A DNA stretch of 64,000 bases from Pandoraea sp. ASV26 (GCF_016428915.1 NZ_JAELTP010000011.1:1-64000), one strand, 5' to 3'. Shown: positions 16,301 to 25,589, counted from the first letter of the stretch. Translations and numbers: made by a program. The notes: generated by a model not told the origin, from the sequence alone.

Positions 16301-17407
16301 TCAGGCACCTCCCGGGGCATGGCCGGCATCTCGCGGTGCAGATGCCGACAAATCGGTCTTGGCAGCGCGCGTTGCCCCTGCCGTTGTCCCGTCGGCTCCC
16401 GCCGCGCGAAGCGCAACCTCGTACAAACCTGCGGGCACCAATTGATCGTGTTCGGTAAAGGGCAGGGTGAGCGTTTGCGCCAGCGCCTGACGGGCGCCGC
16501 CCGAGAGGACGCAACGCACGGGCGCACCGAGTTGCGCTTGCAGTTGCGCGTGACTGCGCTCGACGAGACCGGCTTGCGCGGCGGCGCAGCCGCGCAGAAT
16601 GGCGTCAGACGTGCCGCGGGCAAACGCCTGCCCGCCGGATGACATGGTGGCGTCGAGCGTTGGCAACTGGGCCGTACCCTGTGCCAGCGACTGGAGCATC
16701 AGCGCGGGTCCCGGCGCGATCAGTCCACCGAGATAATCGCCGTCCGCGCGCAAGGCCTCAACGGTCGTGGCAGTGCCCAACGTGACGATCAGCAGATGTT
16801 CGCCGGGCCATGCGGCATGCGCCCCGATCAGGCTTGCCCAGCGATCGCTGCCGAGTTGCGTGGGTGTGTGATAACCGTTGCGCACACCGGCGCGCGACTC
16901 GCTGGCGCGCAAGACTTGAAGCCAGTCGGCCGATGCCATGCCCCACAACGTTTGCAGCGTCATGCGCACGGCTTGCTCGGCCGACTCACCCGCGACATTC
17001 GCGAGCCAGACGCCAGTCGGTGCGGGGCAAATGAAGCCCTCCTCCTGTCCACCCTGACCGATGGCGAGCGCGGCGTGATTCGGGGCGGAGTGCGCATCGT
17101 CACCGGCTCCCGCAACCAGCGCTGCCCAGCCCGCACGGATTTGTGTGGCGAGCGTGCGCCACTCCGCATGGTCCACCGCGCCGCTGGCCAGAAACGACGG
17201 TGAGGCCGCGCGCCATTCGGCCGGACGCACAGCCGGCGCCAGTGCCCATTTGATCCGGCTATTCCCGGCGTCGATCAGCAGCCACGGCGCGCTGCCAGCG
17301 CCGCTTGTGTGCCCCGTGCCATTCGTGACCTGGCCGTGTGTAGCGGTTGCCGCAGCGGTTGCCTCGTTTGCCGTGGGTGGCGAGGGGGTGTGGCGCGAGG
17401 CTGTCAT
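16301..17407 (-). CDS. coaX: type III pantothenate kinase
   Basis: A 368-residue CoaX enzyme phosphorylating pantothenate in the first step of coenzyme A synthesis; this class is not inhibited by CoA and needs a monovalent cation. The ASKHA phosphate motif LLIDAGNSRIKWAL begins near residue 43, the GSDRW motif lies near 185 and the second phosphate motif TLGTATTVE near 210. It carries about 40 extra low-complexity residues before the first motif, so the real start may be later, but the ATG overlaps the birA stop (ATGA), supporting it. About 100 residues longer than compact CoaX proteins, also through an Ala/Gly-rich insert near 95-115. Confidence 0.9.
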   Translation of the reverse strand: MTASRHTPSPPTANEATAAATATHGQVTNGTGHTSGAGSAPWLLIDAGNSRIKWALAPAVRPAEWRAASPSFLASGAVDHAEWRTLATQIRAGWAALVAGAGDDAHSAPNHAALAIGQGGQEEGFICPAPTGVWLANVAGESAEQAVRMTLQTLWGMASADWLQVLRASESRAGVRNGYHTPTQLGSDRWASLIGAHAAWPGEHLLIVTLGTATTVEALRADGDYLGGLIAPGPALMLQSLAQGTAQLPTLDATMSSGGQAFARGTSDAILRGCAAAQAGLVERSHAQLQAQLGAPVRCVLSGGARQALAQTLTLPFTEHDQLVPAGLYEVALRAAGADGTTAGATRAAKTDLSASAPRDAGHAPGGA

Positions 17408-18411
17408 CGGCGAACTCCCTGAGTGCCCGGCGTGCCGGACGTGTCGAGCAATCGCACGGAGACTTCCCCGCTGGCGATCACGCGCTCGCCCTCGTCGGTT
17501 GCCACGCGCAGGCAGCCTTGCGAGTCGACCCCGAGCGCAACGCCATGTAGCAGATCGCGGCCGTGTTCGATGACACGGATCGATGCGCCGCTATAGGCGT
17601 GCATGGCCTCCCAGTCGTCGCGGAATGCACTGAAACGGTGTTCGGCAAAACGCTCGAGCATCGCGGTGAGGCGTTTTACCAAGGCGATGAGGACCGACGA
17701 CATGTCCGGCTCCGGCAGCACCGATTCGAGCGCGGCCGGCGGCGTGGCGGGAACGACGGCGGCTGCGACGCCGGCGTCAGCGGGCGGGCTGGCGGCGGCC
17801 GCGCTGTCGATGCGCGTCGCGACCTCCGCGGCATGCCTGAGGTTGACGCCGATACCGATCACCACACCGATGCGTCCCGGACCCGCCGGGACCGTCTCGA
17901 TCAGAATGCCTGCGAGCTTGCCGCCGCGCAGCAGCACGTCGTTCGGCCACTTGAGGCCGAGGGCATGCGGTGCCGACAGCGGCAGATCCGAGAGCCCCTC
18001 CACGACGGCGACACCTGTGGCAAGCGACAGTCCGGCCAATTCGGCCGGCCCGCCCGGCATCACATACGCCAGCGAGAACGTGAGACTGTCGCCCGGCATG
18101 CTTTGCCAGGCCCGGCCGCGTTGCCCGCGTCCGGCCGTCTGCTGCATCGCGGCGCGCACCACGGGAGCGCGTGAGGCATTTTCACGAAGCCGTGAGAGAA
18201 GATCTAGATTCGTGGAGCCGGTGGTGTCGACGACTTCGATTTGCCAACCGCGGCAGGAGGTCGCCAGACGCAAGCGAATCTGGTCGCCATCGAGGCGGCG
18301 GGAGGCGGCCTCGCGCAATGGCGCTGCGCCCGCGCCTGCCGGGCGTTCGGGCGAGCCCGCAGCGGTGGCGTCGAGGGCGGTGTTGGGCGAGGAAGGTGCG
18401 GCGTTATTCAT
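17404..18411 (-). CDS. birA: biotin--[acetyl-CoA-carboxylase] ligase
   Basis: A 335-residue biotin protein ligase: activates biotin as biotinyl-AMP and transfers it to the BCCP lysine of acetyl-CoA carboxylase. The catalytic core begins at TTGSTNLDLL and contains the biotin-binding GRGQRGRAW loop, KWPNDVLL and the GIGVNL strand, then an SH3-like C-terminal domain. The N-terminal 65 residues do not look like the winged-helix repressor domain of E. coli BirA, so it is probably a non-regulatory ligase. There is an Ala/Pro/Asp-rich insert at about 220-255. Start taken as ATG 18411; a further ATG at 18480 is in frame. Confidence 0.9.
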   Translation of the reverse strand: MNNAAPSSPNTALDATAAGSPERPAGAGAAPLREAASRRLDGDQIRLRLATSCRGWQIEVVDTTGSTNLDLLSRLRENASRAPVVRAAMQQTAGRGQRGRAWQSMPGDSLTFSLAYVMPGGPAELAGLSLATGVAVVEGLSDLPLSAPHALGLKWPNDVLLRGGKLAGILIETVPAGPGRIGVVIGIGVNLRHAAEVATRIDSAAAASPPADAGVAAAVVPATPPAALESVLPEPDMSSVLIALVKRLTAMLERFAEHRFSAFRDDWEAMHAYSGASIRVIEHGRDLLHGVALGVDSQGCLRVATDEGERVIASGEVSVRLLDTSGTPGTQGVRR

Positions 18412-18616
18412 GGCTGCTATTGTAGCGGCGAGGCTCGTGCCGCGCCGCTCTGCGCTGCGTGGATGCTCGTTTTTCGGCATTATCCGAGGCGCGAGTCAGC
18501 CGATTCCGGCGCGTTTTAAGCCTGTGGTGGGTTGCCATCGACCGGTCGCGCCTGTACCGTACAATGACCCCGTTTTGCCGGATTCCGGCGGCATTTTTGC
18601 CAGGAGATCGTCTGTT

Positions 18617-19738
18617 TTGAACCTCGATGCCGTGCCCACCCTGGAGCTGACCACCTCGCCGCAAGGCCCGGTGGTCATGCTGCGCGGCCTATGGACAGCG
18701 TTGGCGCTCTCGCAGCGCAAGAAAACGCTTTTGCGCCTCGTGGACGCCCTGCCCGAGGGTAAGCTGGCGTGGGATCTGACCTGTGTCGAACGGCTCGATC
18801 ACGTTGGCGCGCAGGCCCTGTGGCGGTACTGGCAACGTCAGTACCCCGAAAACATTGCGCTCACGCCGACACAACGCGCGCTGTTCGACCACCTCTGCGA
18901 ATTCGACCGTACGCGGCAGAGCCCCGTGCCGGCGCGCCGCGTCGACCCGGTCAGCCGCCTGGGGTATTCGCTGTTCACGCTGGGCGAGCATTTGCGTGAC
19001 GGCATTTCGATGTTCGGGCACTTCGTGATCGACCTGGGCCGTGTCATTCGCCACCCGGTGCGTGCGCCGTGGCTGGAGATGTCCGCCAATATCTATAGCG
19101 CGGGGACCAAAGCGCTTGGCATCACGGCGCTCGTCGCGTTCCTGATCGGCATCGTGCTGTCCTACCTGTCTGCCCAGCAGTTGAAGCTCTATGGGGCGAG
19201 CACGTTCATCGTGAACATCCTCGGTCTCGCGGTGATCCGGGAGCTCGGGCCGGTGCTTTCCGCGATTCTCGTGGCGGGGCGCTCCGGATCGGCCATTACC
19301 GCCCAGTTGGGCGTGATGCGCGTGACCGAAGAACTGGACGCGATGCGCGTGATGGACATCCCGCATGGGCTGCGGCTCGTGCTGCCGAAGGTCATCGCGC
19401 TGGCCATCGCCATGCCGCTGCTCGTCATGTGGACGAACATCGTCGCATTGCTTGGCGGTGCTATCGCCGCAAAGTACGAACTGGGCATCGGCCTGCATTA
19501 CTTCTTCACGACGCTGCCCAATGCGGTGCGTATTTCCAATCTGTGGATCGGGCTGGGCAAGGGCGTTGTGTTCGGCATGTTGATTGCGCTGGTGGCCTGT
19601 CACTTCGGCATGCGCGTGAAACCGAATACGCAGAGCCTTGGGGAAGGCACGACGCAGTCGGTCGTGACGTCGATCACTGTCGTGATCCTCGCTGATGCGA
19701 TCTTTGCCATTCTGTTCCGCAACGTGGGGATCGGCTGA
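18617..19738 (+). CDS. MlaE-type ABC permease with N-terminal STAS-like domain
   Basis: A 373-residue inner-membrane permease of the MlaE/YrbE family. Residues 1-100 form a STAS-like cytoplasmic domain (LDHVGAQALWRYW); residues about 150-370 are the permease with four to five membrane segments and the signature LGLAVIRELGPVLSAILVAGRSGSAITAQLG (split here across 200-230). It should move phospholipid or another lipid together with the downstream ATPase and MCE protein. The start is a TTG at 18617, with AGGAG 10 bases upstream; no suitable ATG exists. The fused STAS domain sets it apart from the canonical mlaFEDCB operon, where the STAS protein (MlaB) is separate. Confidence 0.88.
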   Translation: MNLDAVPTLELTTSPQGPVVMLRGLWTALALSQRKKTLLRLVDALPEGKLAWDLTCVERLDHVGAQALWRYWQRQYPENIALTPTQRALFDHLCEFDRTRQSPVPARRVDPVSRLGYSLFTLGEHLRDGISMFGHFVIDLGRVIRHPVRAPWLEMSANIYSAGTKALGITALVAFLIGIVLSYLSAQQLKLYGASTFIVNILGLAVIRELGPVLSAILVAGRSGSAITAQLGVMRVTEELDAMRVMDIPHGLRLVLPKVIALAIAMPLLVMWTNIVALLGGAIAAKYELGIGLHYFFTTLPNAVRISNLWIGLGKGVVFGMLIALVACHFGMRVKPNTQSLGEGTTQSVVTSITVVILADAIFAILFRNVGIG

Positions 19739-20685
19739 TGCGCGACGCTACCGCTCCCGATCTGTCCACCCCGCCGGCCACCGCAGTGCCCTCGGCAACG
19801 CCCGCGCTCGGTGCAGACGTGCGGCCCGGTGCTGTCGCGAGTTGCCCGCCGGTGTCGTCGACGCTGCCCGGCGAAGCGGAGCCGGTGATCGAAGTCCGCG
19901 ATCTCACCAAGCGGTATGGCACGCACACGATTCACGAGCATCTGGATCTCACCGTGCGGCAAAGCGAGATCATCGCGCTCGTCGGCGGATCCGGCTCGGG
20001 CAAGACCACATTGATTCGCCAGATCATCGGGCTCGAGGCGCCGACGAGCGGCCATATCAGCGTTTTCGGTCACGACATCACCATGATCGACCGGCGTACC
20101 GCGCACCTGTTGCGTCGCCGATCGGGCATGTTGTTTCAGCGCGGTGCGTTGTTCTCTGCCATGACGGTGTTCGACAACATTGCGCAGCCGCTGCGCGAAT
20201 TGCACACGATCTCGGAAGATCTGATTCGCGATGTCGTGATGTACAAGCTGGAGATGGTCGGACTGTCGGGACGCATGGCGAACCGCATGCCTTCGGAGTT
20301 GTCGGGCGGCATGATCAAGCGCGTGGGTATCGCGCGGGCCATCGCGCTGGAGCCGGAATTGCTCTTTCTCGACGAGCCTACGGCGGGTCTCGATCCGCAG
20401 GCGTCGGACGAATTCGTGGACATGATTCGCGGCCTGCACCGCTCGCTCGGTCTGACGGTCATCATGGTCACGCACGATCTCGATACGGTGATGATGCTCG
20501 CCTCGCGTGTGGCGGTACTGGCCGATCGCAAAGTGCTCGTCAATGCGCCGGTGGAAGAGGTGGTGTGTGTCGATCACCCGTTCATCCACAGCTTCTTCCT
20601 CGGTGAGCGCGGCAGACGCGCGTTGCTGGCCCTGCCCGCAGCGCGGCGCGCCAAGATTTCGGAGTTACTCGACGATGGAAAATAA
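19738..20685 (+). CDS. MlaF-type ABC transporter ATP-binding protein
   Basis: A 315-residue ATPase of the Mla/MCE lipid transporter class. Walker A (GGSGSGKTT) is at about 83-91, the Q-loop near FQRGALFSAMTVFDN, the signature is LSGGM near 180 and Walker B LLFLDEPTAGLDPQ near 203. A non-conserved Ala/Pro-rich extension of about 48 residues precedes the ATPase core. It overlaps the permease gene by one base (TGATG) and the MlaD gene by 11 bases, so the four transporter genes are one operon. Energises lipid movement across the envelope; direction is not readable from sequence. Confidence 0.9.
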   Translation: MRDATAPDLSTPPATAVPSATPALGADVRPGAVASCPPVSSTLPGEAEPVIEVRDLTKRYGTHTIHEHLDLTVRQSEIIALVGGSGSGKTTLIRQIIGLEAPTSGHISVFGHDITMIDRRTAHLLRRRSGMLFQRGALFSAMTVFDNIAQPLRELHTISEDLIRDVVMYKLEMVGLSGRMANRMPSELSGGMIKRVGIARAIALEPELLFLDEPTAGLDPQASDEFVDMIRGLHRSLGLTVIMVTHDLDTVMMLASRVAVLADRKVLVNAPVEEVVCVDHPFIHSFFLGERGRRALLALPAARRAKISELLDDGK

Positions 20686-21634
20686 ATCGCACGCTTTCAT
20701 GGCGGGCCTCTTCACGCTGGTGTTGCTCGCCGCCGTTGCTGCTGCGGTGTACTGGTTCAACCGCGACAATCGCGTCCGTTTGCCCTATGACCTGGTCGCG
20801 CGTACCAACGTGACCGGCCTCAATCCCGAATCCGCAGTGCGGTATCGCGGGCTGGGCGTGGGCAAGGTGGACTCGATCAAGTTCGATCCGCGCACGCCCG
20901 GCCAGATTCTGATTCGCATTCTCGTGAACGAAGGCACGCCGATGACCAAGTCGACGTTTGCCACCCTGAGCTATCAGGGCGTGACGGGGCTGGCCTTCGT
21001 GCAACTCGACGACGACGGGCACGACCGGACGTTGTTGGCGTCGTCCGAGGCGCACGTCGCGCAGTTGCAACTGCGCCCGAGCTTCGTCGACGAGTTGCAG
21101 CGTCGCGGCAACAATCTGGTGCAGCAGTTGGAAGAGGCGACCTCATCGGTCAACAAGCTGCTCTCGCCCGACAACCGGCAAGCCATCGTGGATTCGATCA
21201 ACAGTGTGAAGACTGCGGCGCAAAGCGTGAATCGCATGGCGCAGCAACTCGAACCCGTGACGACGCAACTGCCCGATACCGTGCGCGAACTGAATGGCAC
21301 GCTCGCAAGTACGCATCGTCTGACGAATCAACTGGCCGATCCGCAAGGGCCGCTGATCCGCAACCTGAATAGCGTAGGACGTGCCGCCGATCAGGCGACG
21401 TCGAGTCTGGCGGCATTCCAGGGAACGATGCAGACCTTCGAAGGCGCGCTGCAACAGGAGGCGCTGCCGCGCCTGAACACCCTCTCGGACGATCTGCGCG
21501 CTACGACACAAGTCGTTGGGCAAGCTGCCGAGACAATCAATCGCAATCCGCGCGCGCTGCTGTTTGGCACGTCGCCGCCGCCGCCCGGTCCGGGCGAGGC
21601 TGGCTTTTCGTGGCCCGGCAGGGCAGGTCAATGA
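20675..21634 (+). CDS. MlaD/MCE domain protein
   Basis: A 319-residue protein with an N-terminal membrane anchor (about 8-26) and one MCE domain (about 38-115: YDLVARTNVTGLNPESAVRYRGLGVGKV, LSYQGVTGLAFVQL) that forms a lipid-binding ring in the periplasm. The rest is a long helical region (about 135-300) rich in Gln, Asn and Thr, likely a coiled coil or needle reaching toward the outer membrane, as in PqiB/YebT-like proteins, and ends in a Pro-rich tail. Starts 11 bases inside the ATPase gene. Confidence 0.88.
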   Translation: MENKSHAFMAGLFTLVLLAAVAAAVYWFNRDNRVRLPYDLVARTNVTGLNPESAVRYRGLGVGKVDSIKFDPRTPGQILIRILVNEGTPMTKSTFATLSYQGVTGLAFVQLDDDGHDRTLLASSEAHVAQLQLRPSFVDELQRRGNNLVQQLEEATSSVNKLLSPDNRQAIVDSINSVKTAAQSVNRMAQQLEPVTTQLPDTVRELNGTLASTHRLTNQLADPQGPLIRNLNSVGRAADQATSSLAAFQGTMQTFEGALQQEALPRLNTLSDDLRATTQVVGQAAETINRNPRALLFGTSPPPPGPGEAGFSWPGRAGQ

Positions 21635-22494
21635 TGCGCGACACCGTCATGCAAGGGGATATCGAGATGACTGAGCCAACCGGTGCAAACCATGCGAGCC
21701 AGGCGAGCGCCGCAACGCATCTGCGACGAGGCGGCACGAGGCGGCTGGGCACGCTGAGCGCATGGCTGCTATGTGCCGGCATGGTCGCGCTCGTGTCCGG
21801 ATGCGCCACGTCGACGCCATCGGGCTCGCTCACGCGCTTCGATCTCGGCCCGCCGACGTTGCCCGCCGCTGCGTCTGCCGCCAATGCCGTGAGTGCGGCC
21901 AACGCCCCAGCCCCCGCATCGGACGTCACTGCCGCAGGCGCAGCGCGCATGTCGCCGCTCAAAGTGGTGGTCAATGCGCCGAGCTGGCTGGATGCCGACA
22001 TGATTTATTACCGCTTGCCTCCCAGCGAAGGCGATCAGGCCCGCGCGTATGCGAACAGCCGATGGCTCGCGTCGCCTGCACGGCTCTTCGGCGATCGTCT
22101 GCGCGCGGCATTGTCGGTCGACCGGCCGGTACTCGCCGCAGGCGATCCGACGGCGGCACCTTCGTTGCGCGTGGAACTCGAAGAGTTCGCGCAGTACTTC
22201 GACACCACATCGTCGAGCCATGGGGTTGTGCAGGTGCGCGCCACGCTGTTCGACGGACCGAAGCTGCTCGCGCAGACGACGCTTCGCGCGCAGGCGCCCG
22301 CTGCGAGTGCCGACGCCGCAGGTGGCACGCGTGCGCTGGCCGTCGCGAGCGACGCGGTGCAGACGCAACTGATCCAATGGCTCGCCGGGCGCGTGCCCGC
22401 ATCGTCGTCGCCGACACGCGCGCCCGCGCAGTCGCGTGCATTGTCTGCCGCGTCGTCGGCATCGGGTGTGTCTGCGCCGGTGCTGGCGCGATAA
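21631..22494 (+). CDS. ABC-type transport auxiliary lipoprotein (PqiC-like)
   Basis: A 287-residue lipoprotein: a signal peptide with a lipobox LVSGC (Cys at about residue 58 from this start) and a C-terminal PqiC/ABC-auxiliary domain (about 95-265, including DADMIYYRLPPSEGDQARAYANSRW). Family members are outer-membrane lipoproteins that partner an MCE protein. The start is uncertain: ATG 21631 and 21634 overlap the mlaD stop; a later ATG at 21667, behind AAGGGG, gives a more normal signal peptide length. Ala/Ser-rich linkers flank the domain. Confidence 0.85.
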   Translation: MMRDTVMQGDIEMTEPTGANHASQASAATHLRRGGTRRLGTLSAWLLCAGMVALVSGCATSTPSGSLTRFDLGPPTLPAAASAANAVSAANAPAPASDVTAAGAARMSPLKVVVNAPSWLDADMIYYRLPPSEGDQARAYANSRWLASPARLFGDRLRAALSVDRPVLAAGDPTAAPSLRVELEEFAQYFDTTSSSHGVVQVRATLFDGPKLLAQTTLRAQAPAASADAAGGTRALAVASDAVQTQLIQWLAGRVPASSSPTRAPAQSRALSAASSASGVSAPVLAR

Positions 22495-22507
22495 GGCCGC
22501 TTCGCCG

Positions 22508-23680
22508 ATGTCTGAGCAGGATGTCAAACCCTGGCAACGGCGCGCCTCTCCGCTCACGCGTCAGGCGCTGATTTGCCTGATTCTGCTGATCGCCTACGCG
22601 AGCCTGTATCCGTTCGAGTTTCAGCGCGCGGCCGTAGGCCCCTTCGACTATCTGTTCGCGCCGCTACCGCGCTGGATGACGATGTTCGACGTCGTGACCA
22701 ACGTGCTGGGCTATATGCCGCTCGGCATGCTGACCGTGCTGGCGCTGCATCCTGCGTGGCGTGGCACGCGTGCGGTCCTCGCCGCATTCGCGCTCGGCAC
22801 GTTGTTCTCGTGTGGCATGGAGGCGTTGCAGACCTATCTGCCCACGCGTGTCGCGTCGAATGTCGATCTCGCGACGAACGCCCTCGGTGCGCTCATCGGC
22901 GGTGCCATTGCGGTGCCCCTCACCAGTCCGTTGCTCGATCGCGGATGGCTGCGGCATCTGCGCTTCGCATGGTTCGAACGGCATGGGAGCCTGTTGCTCG
23001 TGCTGCTGGCGCTGTGGCCGTGGGCACAGGCGTATCCGCAGCAGTTTCTCTTCGGTGATGGCGATCTCGTGCGTCAGATCTGGCTTTGGCAAGACCCGGA
23101 TGTGACCGATCTGGTGCTCGACTGGGTGCCGCGACTCGCACAGTTGCAGGACTATCTCTCCGAACTCGACGCCGTCGCCAGTCATGCCTTGTGGGAGACG
23201 GTCGTGACGGCCAGCGGCACCGTGCTGGCGGGGCTGCTCGCCACGCTCGCGATGCGTCGCTCGGCACCGCGCGTGCCGCTGCTGTGCGCGATGTTCATCA
23301 GCGCGTTCGCGATCAAGGCCGTTGCGTCGGCTTGGCAGTTCTCGCCCGCGCAGGCTTTCGACTGGGTGACGGCCGGGGCCATCTACGGCGTGATCGTCGG
23401 TGCCATCGTGCTGCTCGTGGCCGGGCGCGGGCCGCGTGCGCTGCGCGGCGCCGTCGCATTGGCGGCGCTCGTCGTGCTGCTCGTCTTCGTCAATCTGCTG
23501 CCCGCGAATCCGTATTACGAAGCGGCGCTTCAATCCTGGCGGCAAGGCCAATACGTGCACTTCAACGTGTTGGCCCGCTGGCTCGCATGGACGTGGCCGT
23601 ATCTCGTGCTCGTCTATCTGCTCGCGATGTTCGATCCGAGTCATCACGGCCCCGCCCGCAGCGTCGGTAGTCAGCGCTGA
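22508..23680 (+). CDS. VanZ family membrane protein
   Basis: A 390-residue polytopic inner-membrane protein with about nine hydrophobic segments. The N-terminal 150 residues match the VanZ pattern (FDVVTNVLGYMPLGML; NVDLATNALGALIGG), while the C-terminal 200 residues add five further segments not found in short VanZ proteins. VanZ gives low-level teicoplanin resistance in enterococci, but the family function in Gram-negatives is unknown. Fourteen bases after the lipoprotein gene, so it is likely in the same transcript as the MCE transporter, hinting at an envelope role. Confidence 0.8.
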   Translation: MSEQDVKPWQRRASPLTRQALICLILLIAYASLYPFEFQRAAVGPFDYLFAPLPRWMTMFDVVTNVLGYMPLGMLTVLALHPAWRGTRAVLAAFALGTLFSCGMEALQTYLPTRVASNVDLATNALGALIGGAIAVPLTSPLLDRGWLRHLRFAWFERHGSLLLVLLALWPWAQAYPQQFLFGDGDLVRQIWLWQDPDVTDLVLDWVPRLAQLQDYLSELDAVASHALWETVVTASGTVLAGLLATLAMRRSAPRVPLLCAMFISAFAIKAVASAWQFSPAQAFDWVTAGAIYGVIVGAIVLLVAGRGPRALRGAVALAALVVLLVFVNLLPANPYYEAALQSWRQGQYVHFNVLARWLAWTWPYLVLVYLLAMFDPSHHGPARSVGSQR

Positions 23681-23700
23681 GCCCCGTCCTGATTGGCTGA

Positions 23701-23739
23701 GCGGCCGGAAATGGCCGCGGATTGTTGCCAAATCGGCAA
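23701..23739. promoter_or_regulatory. two adjacent inverted repeats upstream of the MFS gene
   Basis: GCGGCC-N6-GGCCGC (23701-23718) is followed by TTGCC-N5-GGCAA (23725-23739). The first may be a weak hairpin after the VanZ gene, the second an operator for the MFS gene; no regulator gene is adjacent. Confidence 0.3.
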
Positions 23740-23825
23740 TAGCCTATTGGCCACCAGCGCCTTGGTGCGCGCACTGGCACCCCCTAAACTCTCATGCAAG
23801 GCACGCTGATACTTGGTGTGCCATG

Positions 23826-23849
23826 ACCGCCCGGCACCCGGGCGGTTTT
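23826..23849 (+). terminator. hairpin just before the MFS ribosome site
   Basis: ACCGCCCGG-CAC-CCGGGCGGT, a perfect 9-bp stem with a three-base loop, ends in TTTT. The MFS ribosome site GGGGAG starts five bases later and the ATG is at 23866. The T run is short, so termination may be partial. Confidence 0.6.
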
Positions 23850-23865
23850 CATTGGGGAGACGGCG

Positions 23866-25407
23866 ATGAGTACATGGGGGTCGATGTTTGCGCACAGGAC
23901 ACGGCAGCGAGTGCTGATGGCCGTGATCGCCGCCGCCACGGGCATCGAAATGCTGGAGAACGGCATGTTCGTGTTCGCGTCGTCCCATATCGCAGGCGGC
24001 GTGGGGGCCGCGCCCGAGGAGTACGCATTCGTCTCCACGCTCTACGCCGTGGCGGGGATCCTCGTCATTCTCAAGCAGCGTTGGCTGGCGGCGCGTCTCG
24101 GGTATCGGGCGTTCCTCACGGGGGCGCTCACGCTCATGGCGTTCGGGGCAGCGTTGTGCGGCATGGCGCATACGCCGGGTGAACTTGCCGTTGCGCGCTT
24201 CGTGCTCGGTCTGGGCGCGGGGTCGCTGTTTACCGCCAGCCGGATTCTCATCAACCTGTGCTTCGCGCCCGAGTTGCGGCTGCGGGCGTTGCTCATCTTC
24301 ACCTACGGCTTCTTCGGCGCACAGATCTCCGCGCCGTTGCTCGCGAGCTATCTCGTCGACCATTTCGAGTGGTCGTCGGTGTTCTTCGCTGTCGTGCCGA
24401 TTGCGCTCGCCGGGGCATTCGCCTCGTGGCTCGTGATCCCGGACTTTCGCGAGCGGCTGCGCGAAGAAGGGGAGTTCGAGGTGCGCGGCATCGTGTTCTT
24501 TGCCGCAGGCGTGCTGTTCGTCGAAGTGATGATGCAGCGCTCGCGTTTCGACTTCTTCTCCAATCCGCTGCATCTGCTTGAACTGTGTCTGGTCGGCGCC
24601 GTCTGCGTGATCGGTTACATGTGGCATCAGTATTCGCACCACAAGCCGCTGATCGATTTTCGCGTGCTGGCGCGCAATCCCGTCTATGTGCTCGGTTTGG
24701 GCGGGTACGCCGTGTACTACTTCTTCTCCTATTCGACGTCGTATCTGTTCCCGATCTACATGCAACAGGGGCTGAACTGGAGCGTGGAGCACACGGGATA
24801 TCTGCAAGCGGTAGCGTCGGTGACGAGTCTCGTCGTGGCCGCGATATACACGTTGGCGCGCCCGAAGTTCGTGCAACTCAAACCGTTCGTGTTGCTCGGT
24901 TATCTGTGCCTGCTCGGCTACGCGTTCCTGCTCTCGCAAAGCTATCCGGGCGTGTCGAGCGAGTGGTTGATTCTGCCGATGGTGTTAAGCGGGCTGGGCG
25001 GCGTGTTCGCCATGATCCCGATCGCCGAGCTGACGTTTCGCGGCATGGACGAGTATGTCTTCCAGCATGGCTATCAGACGAAGAACATCGTGCGTCAGTT
25101 GGTGAGCTCGATGTCGGTATCGGTCATGTCCGTGCTGATGCAGGATCGGCAAGCGGTCTTCATGCATCAGCTCACGCCGGCGATGACACCGCTCAATCCG
25201 GCCTACAACGCGGCCGTCTCGCAGGCGCAGCAGGCCTTCGGCGCGAGCGTCGATGCGACGACGGCGTCGCATATGGCGTCGGCGTGGGTCGGCAGTCTGG
25301 CCTCGCAGCAGGCGCTCGTGCTTGCCTGCGTGAACGTCTTCTTCGGCTTCGCGTGCCTGGCCGCGCTCTGTGCGATCTTCATGGCGGTGCAGCGGCGTCT
25401 GCGCTGA
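23866..25407 (+). CDS. MFS transporter, DHA2-like
   Basis: A 513-residue major facilitator protein with 12 to 14 membrane segments. The short loop between segments 2 and 3 (KQRWLAARLGYRAFLTGA) and the motif-C-like stretch FGFFGAQISAPLLASYL in segment 5 place it with drug/proton antiporters of the EmrB class; length also fits 14-segment DHA2 exporters. The C-terminal loop (LTPAMTPLNPAYNAAVSQAQQAFG) before the last segment is typical of EmrB relatives. No membrane-fusion partner (EmrA) is adjacent. Substrate unknown. Confidence 0.8.
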   Translation: MSTWGSMFAHRTRQRVLMAVIAAATGIEMLENGMFVFASSHIAGGVGAAPEEYAFVSTLYAVAGILVILKQRWLAARLGYRAFLTGALTLMAFGAALCGMAHTPGELAVARFVLGLGAGSLFTASRILINLCFAPELRLRALLIFTYGFFGAQISAPLLASYLVDHFEWSSVFFAVVPIALAGAFASWLVIPDFRERLREEGEFEVRGIVFFAAGVLFVEVMMQRSRFDFFSNPLHLLELCLVGAVCVIGYMWHQYSHHKPLIDFRVLARNPVYVLGLGGYAVYYFFSYSTSYLFPIYMQQGLNWSVEHTGYLQAVASVTSLVVAAIYTLARPKFVQLKPFVLLGYLCLLGYAFLLSQSYPGVSSEWLILPMVLSGLGGVFAMIPIAELTFRGMDEYVFQHGYQTKNIVRQLVSSMSVSVMSVLMQDRQAVFMHQLTPAMTPLNPAYNAAVSQAQQAFGASVDATTASHMASAWVGSLASQQALVLACVNVFFGFACLAALCAIFMAVQRRLR

Positions 25408-25546
25408 GCGGTGCCGCACGGCGCGGCAGCTCGACAGGCTGCCGGTCGTGCCGCTTCCCGTCCCGGATTCCGCATTTCCTCATGCCTGCCGGGCGGCGCG
25501 CGACGCCCGCGGGGTTCGCGTGCCCGCAATGGCGCGGCAGGTCGGT

Positions 25547-25552
25547 TAGAAT
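25547..25552 (+). promoter_or_regulatory. possible -10 box of the ferredoxin gene
   Basis: TAGAAT lies 38 bases before the ATG at 25590. The matching -35 region is weak, so this is only a candidate. Confidence 0.3.
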
Positions 25553-25589
25553 GGCCCGCAATACGTTGCCACTCCCCCAGAGTCCCGAC

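Noticed and set aside
17603-18616. Upstream 338-codon extension of the mlaE frame
   Set aside because: It lies antisense to birA; the TTG at 18617 with AGGAG is the better start.
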